A stretch of 7,703 bases of DNA from Chloroflexota bacterium (GTDB lineage: Bacteria > Chloroflexota > Anaerolineae > Anaerolineales > Anaerolineaceae). The stretch lies in the NCBI GenBank assembly GCA_023406965.1, contig JAEXTI010000355.1, forward strand, positions 1 through 7,703, in the 5' to 3' direction. Within the stretch, counting starts at the first letter, position 1. Each line of letters begins with the position of its first letter. Position numbers and translations under genes: made by a program. This document shows, one piece after another, positions 4,950 to 7,703 of this stretch. Below the pieces are notes generated by a model. It was not told the origin of the DNA. It did not search any database and worked only from the letters and a program-made list of their open reading frames with translations.

Positions 4950-6616
4950 AGAAAAATTCGTTCCTTTCTGTGCTTGCGTTGGTCATGGTTGCCAGCCTGC
5001 TGTTGGCTGCCTGCCAGCCTGCCGCCCCGGCTGCCCCCGAAGCCACCGCGGTGCCCACCGACGCCCCCTTCGAACCTATGAAGGTCGAAGCTGCCAACTG
5101 CGACTATGGCGGTGAATTCAAGTCCATAGAAGCCGTTGACGAGCATACCGTCAAGTTCAGCCTGTGCTATTCAGACCCGGCCTTTGCCTCTAAGGTAGCT
5201 TTCTCGGTGTTCTCTATCGCCGACAAGGATTACCTCGACGAGATGGGCGGTGATTCGGTCAAGATGAGCGACAACGCCAACGGCACCGGCCCCTACAAGC
5301 TCAAGACCTGGACGCGCGGTGACAGCGTGGTCTTCGAAGCCAACGAAAACTACTGGGGCACGGCCGCATCGGCCAAGAACCTCATCTTCCGCTGGTCCGA
5401 ACAGTCTGCTCAGCGTCTGCTCGAGCTCCAGTCCGGCCAGGTGGATGGCATCGATAACCCCGCTCCCGAGGATTTCGAAGCCATTCGCGGTGATTCCAGC
5501 CTCGCGCTCTATGATCGCCCTCCCTTGAACATCTTCTACATCGGCTTCAACGTCGATTTGGAACCCTTCACCGATGAGCGGGTGCGCCAGGCTTTCGCCT
5601 ACGCCATTGATCGTCAGCGCATCGTCGATCAGTACTACCCCGGTGGCTCGCTGGTGGCGGACGTGTTCGCGCCTCCGGCCCTCAAGCCCGGTTATTCTGA
5701 TGTAAACCCCTGGTACGAGTACGATCCTGAAAAGGCCAAAGCTCTGCTGGCCGACGCCGGCTTCGCCGACGGATTGGAAGTAACTCTCTCCTACCGCAAT
5801 GTGGTGCGCGGCTATCTGCCCACCCCCGACAAAGTGGTCCAGGAACTCCAGGCCCAGTTGGCCGAGGTGGGTGTGACCGTCAAGTTGAAGGAAATGGAAA
5901 CGGCCACCTTCATCGACGCCACCTCCGCTGGTGAAGAAGCTTTCTACACCCTGGGTTGGAGCGCCGACTATCCGGATGCGACCAACTTCTATGATTATCA
6001 CTTCGCCAACGACAACAACAAGCAGTTCGGCGCCCTCTTCCCCGATATTGTTGAACCCATCCGCGCTGCGGGCAAGCTGGCCGACCCTGCCGCTCGCCAG
6101 GCGTTGTATGATGAGGCCAATGCCCTACTCAAACAGCACGTCCCCATGATCCCGGTGGCCCACGGTGCTTCTGCCACAGCCTTCAAGGCTGAGGTGCAGG
6201 GCGCGCATGCCAGCCCCTTGGGCAACGAGCAGTTCTCTGTCATGAGCAACGGCACCGACCAGATGGTCTGGGTGCAGAATGGTGAGCCTTCCGCGCTGTG
6301 GTGCTCGGATGAGACCGACGGTGAAACCCTGCGCGCTTGCGAGCAAATCTACGAAGCCCTCCTGTTCTACAAAGTGGGCGGCGTGGAAGTGGAGCCGGGC
6401 CTGGCCGAAAGCTGGTCAGCCAACGAAGACGCGACCGAATGGACTTTCAACCTGCGCCAGGACGTGACCTTCCATAACGGCGCGAAGTTGGACGCCAACG
6501 ATGTAGTTGCCACCTTCAAATCGCAGTGGGATGCCACCGACCCCAACCATAAGGGTCGCACGACCACGTTTGAGTATTTCGGCGCCTTCTTCGGCGCATT
6601 CCTCAACGCTCAGTAA
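4946..6616 (+). CDS. Circularly permuted SBP_bac_5-family (OppA/DppA-like) substrate-binding lipoprotein
   Basis: This 556-residue protein starts at GTG 4946. It has a lipoprotein signal peptide (KK at 2-3, hydrophobic core 6-20, lipobox LAAC with Cys23) and an Ala/Pro/Thr-rich linker (24-44). It should be anchored outside the membrane and deliver a peptide, nickel or sugar-like ligand to a DppB/DppC-type permease; the ligand cannot be told from sequence. All SBP_bac_5 blocks are present but in rotated order. Residues 57-433 hold the canonical middle and end: SIEAVDEHTVKFSL 60-73, NGTGPYKLKTW 112-122, NENYWG 133-138, VRQAFAYAIDRQRIV 213-227, VPMIPVAH 399-406 and FKAEVQG 413-419. The canonical N-terminal part follows at 440-552: CEQIYEALL 465-473, EVEPGLAESW 481-490, FHNGAKLDANDVVATF 509-524 and YFGAFFGAF 544-552. 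Each block occurs once, so this is permutation and not duplication. Two close Cys pairs (52/74 and 453/465) may form disulphides. Confidence 0.9.
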   Translation: MKKNSFLSVLALVMVASLLLAACQPAAPAAPEATAVPTDAPFEPMKVEAANCDYGGEFKSIEAVDEHTVKFSLCYSDPAFASKVAFSVFSIADKDYLDEMGGDSVKMSDNANGTGPYKLKTWTRGDSVVFEANENYWGTAASAKNLIFRWSEQSAQRLLELQSGQVDGIDNPAPEDFEAIRGDSSLALYDRPPLNIFYIGFNVDLEPFTDERVRQAFAYAIDRQRIVDQYYPGGSLVADVFAPPALKPGYSDVNPWYEYDPEKAKALLADAGFADGLEVTLSYRNVVRGYLPTPDKVVQELQAQLAEVGVTVKLKEMETATFIDATSAGEEAFYTLGWSADYPDATNFYDYHFANDNNKQFGALFPDIVEPIRAAGKLADPAARQALYDEANALLKQHVPMIPVAHGASATAFKAEVQGAHASPLGNEQFSVMSNGTDQMVWVQNGEPSALWCSDETDGETLRACEQIYEALLFYKVGGVEVEPGLAESWSANEDATEWTFNLRQDVTFHNGAKLDANDVVATFKSQWDATDPNHKGRTTTFEYFGAFFGAFLNAQ

Positions 6617-6634
6617 ACCCTGACGTCGTATAGA

Positions 6635-6669
6635 GATGTTGTGGGCGGGGTCATCCTGCCCACAACATC
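6635..6669 (+). terminator. Strong hairpin after the binding protein (attenuator or mRNA stabiliser)
   Basis: The arms 6635-6650 and 6654-6669 form a 16-pair stem (two G-T wobbles) with a 3-base loop, beginning 18 bases after the stop codon. CTTTATAAAAG follows, which is a weak T-run, so termination would be partial. In binding-protein-dependent transporters such a structure commonly keeps the binding protein more abundant than the permease. Confidence 0.6.
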
Positions 6670-6685
6670 CTTTATAAAAGACCCA

Positions 6686-6722
6686 ATTTGATATGTGGGT
6701 GTGAAGCACCCACATATCAAAT
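6686..6722 (+). repeat. Perfect 16-bp hairpin just before the permease ribosome-binding site
   Basis: The arms 6686-6701 (ATTTGATATGTGGGTG) and 6707-6722 are perfect complements with loop TGAAG. The stem ends 9 bases before GGAGG (6732-6736). There is no T-run after it. It could protect the upstream mRNA from 3' exonucleases, tune permease translation, or be an operator. Confidence 0.65.
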
Positions 6723-6739
6723 ACGGGAACTGGAGGATC

Positions 6740-7703
6740 ATGGCGCAGTTCCTTGTTCGCCGCTTGATTTTATTGCTGCCCGTGCTGGTAGGTATTCTAC
6801 TGGTCACATTCATTATCGTGCGCCTCATTCCCGGCGACCCTTGCAAGGTTATGTTAGGCGAGAAGGCCACCGAAGTGGTGTGCGAAGCCTTCAAGGAGCG
6901 CTACGGCCTAAACGACAATCTTGCCATCCAGTTTGGCCGTTACATGGTCAATATGCTCAGCGGCGATTTGGGAACCTCCATCCGCTTTGGCCGCCCCGTC
7001 TCCGATGTCATCGCCGAACGCTTGCCGCTGACCATCGAACTCACCTTCATGGCGATGATTTTTTCAACCGTCTTAGGCGTCCTCCTGGGCGTGGTGTCTG
7101 CGCTCAAGCGCAACACCATCATCGACACATTCACCATGATCCTGGCCAACATCGGTGTTTCGATGCCTGTCTTTTGGCTCGGCTTGATGCTGGCCTATGT
7201 CTTCGCCCTCACGCTCAAAGGCACGCCCTTTGCCCTGCCTCCTTCCGGGCGCTTTACCGCCGGCATAGCCCTCACGCCCATCTCAGAGCACCTGGCCCTG
7301 GGCGATGTGTCGGGTCTGTATCGGTTCATCCTGTATTTCTTGTCCAATTCCATGATCACCAACGCCCTGGTTACTGGGAACTGGGCTGCCGTGGGCGACG
7401 GTTTCAAACACTTGATCCTGCCTTCTGTAGCGGTGGGCACCATCCCCATGGCCATCATCGCCCGCATGACCCGCTCCAGCCTGCTGGAAGTGCTGGGCCT
7501 GGATTACATCCGCACCGCGCGGGCCAAAGGGCTGGTCTATAAGAAAGTGATTACGCGCCACGCCATGCGCAACGCTATGATCCCGATTGTCACCATCATC
7601 GGCATCGAGACCGGTTCGCTGCTTTCCGGCGCGGTGCTGACTGAAACGGTGTTTGCCCTGCCGGGGGTAGGCACCATGCTGGTGTCCTCCATCCTGGCTC
7701 GCG
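6740..7703 (+). CDS. DppB/OppB-type ABC transporter permease (partial, runs off the window)
   Basis: The frame from ATG 6740 stays open to the window end, giving 321 complete codons, so probably only the last few residues are missing. The N-terminus LVRRLILLLPVLVGILLVTF and LIPGDP are hallmarks of the DppB group. They are followed by ERYGLND (about 53-59), LSGDLGTSI (about 73-81), ERLPLTIELT and several membrane helices. The cytoplasmic EAA loop that docks to the ATPase is at about 255-283 (DYIRTARAKGL, then HAMRNAMIP). It is followed by ETGSLLSGAVLTETVFALPGVG. The protein forms one half of the membrane channel with a DppC-type partner expected downstream. GGAGG at 6732-6736 is 3 bases from the ATG, which is short but plausible. 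It is co-directional with the binding protein, 123 bases apart. Confidence 0.95.
   Translation, partial: MAQFLVRRLILLLPVLVGILLVTFIIVRLIPGDPCKVMLGEKATEVVCEAFKERYGLNDNLAIQFGRYMVNMLSGDLGTSIRFGRPVSDVIAERLPLTIELTFMAMIFSTVLGVLLGVVSALKRNTIIDTFTMILANIGVSMPVFWLGLMLAYVFALTLKGTPFALPPSGRFTAGIALTPISEHLALGDVSGLYRFILYFLSNSMITNALVTGNWAAVGDGFKHLILPSVAVGTIPMAIIARMTRSSLLEVLGLDYIRTARAKGLVYKKVITRHAMRNAMIPIVTIIGIETGSLLSGAVLTETVFALPGVGTMLVSSILAR

Noticed and set aside
5171..6001. 276-residue antisense frame over the binding-protein gene
   Set aside because: It is a long open frame produced by the codon bias of the sense gene. It has no family features, and the sense frame has full conserved blocks.
4946..6616. Interpretation of the binding protein as a tandem duplication or a frameshifted pseudogene
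   Set aside because: Each conserved block occurs once, the frame is continuous, and the signal peptide, ribosome-binding site and promoter are intact.
6688..7542. 284-residue plus-strand frame overlapping the permease
   Set aside because: It is a shifted-frame shadow rich in Arg and His. The correct permease frame starts at 6740 and runs off the window end.
1..7703. CRISPR arrays, tRNA or rRNA genes, transposases, prophage genes
   Set aside because: No regularly spaced direct repeats, cloverleaf-like segments or recognisable mobile-element proteins were found on reading both strands.

Overview
The window looks like a piece of a Chloroflexota (Anaerolineae-like) chromosome. This is an inference. 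It rests on the high GC of most genes, the alanine/proline/threonine-rich linker after the lipoprotein cysteine of the binding protein, and the style of the peptide-type ABC transporter. No rRNA, tRNA, CRISPR array, transposase or integrase was seen.

Left part (1-3299), all minus strand. Read in the direction of transcription there is a tight three-gene cluster: a VOC-fold protein, an Ogt-type O6-alkylguanine-DNA methyltransferase and a tandem-ACT protein. The genes are 1 and 2 bases apart. A 339-base intergenic stretch follows that is packed with three consecutive inverted repeats. Next come the ribosome-assembly GTPase Era and a YhhN/TMEM86-type lysoplasmalogenase, joined by a TGATG stop/start overlap.

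Middle (3300-4850). An Mrr-type restriction endonuclease lies alone on the plus strand. It is clearly poorer in G+C than its neighbours and is flanked on both sides by palindromic intergenic elements. It looks like an acquired, single-gene type IV defence gene.

Right part (4770-7703), plus strand. A consensus-like sigma70 promoter (TTGACA, 16 bases, TATAAT) drives a roughly 140-base leader, then a lipoprotein substrate-binding protein and a DppB-type permease that runs off the window. Two strong hairpins separate the two genes, probably giving more binding protein than permease.

The main discovery candidate is the binding protein. Its sequence blocks are those of the SBP_bac_5 (OppA/DppA) family, but in circularly permuted order. 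The block that should be N-terminal (YEALL, LAESW, FHNGAKLDANDV, YFGAFFG) is at the C-terminus, after the normal C-terminal block (IPVAH, FKAEVQG). The mature protein begins in the middle of the canonical fold (SIEAVDEHTVKFSL, then NGTGPY). The lipid anchor would therefore be attached at a different face of the protein from that in ordinary OppA/DppA proteins.
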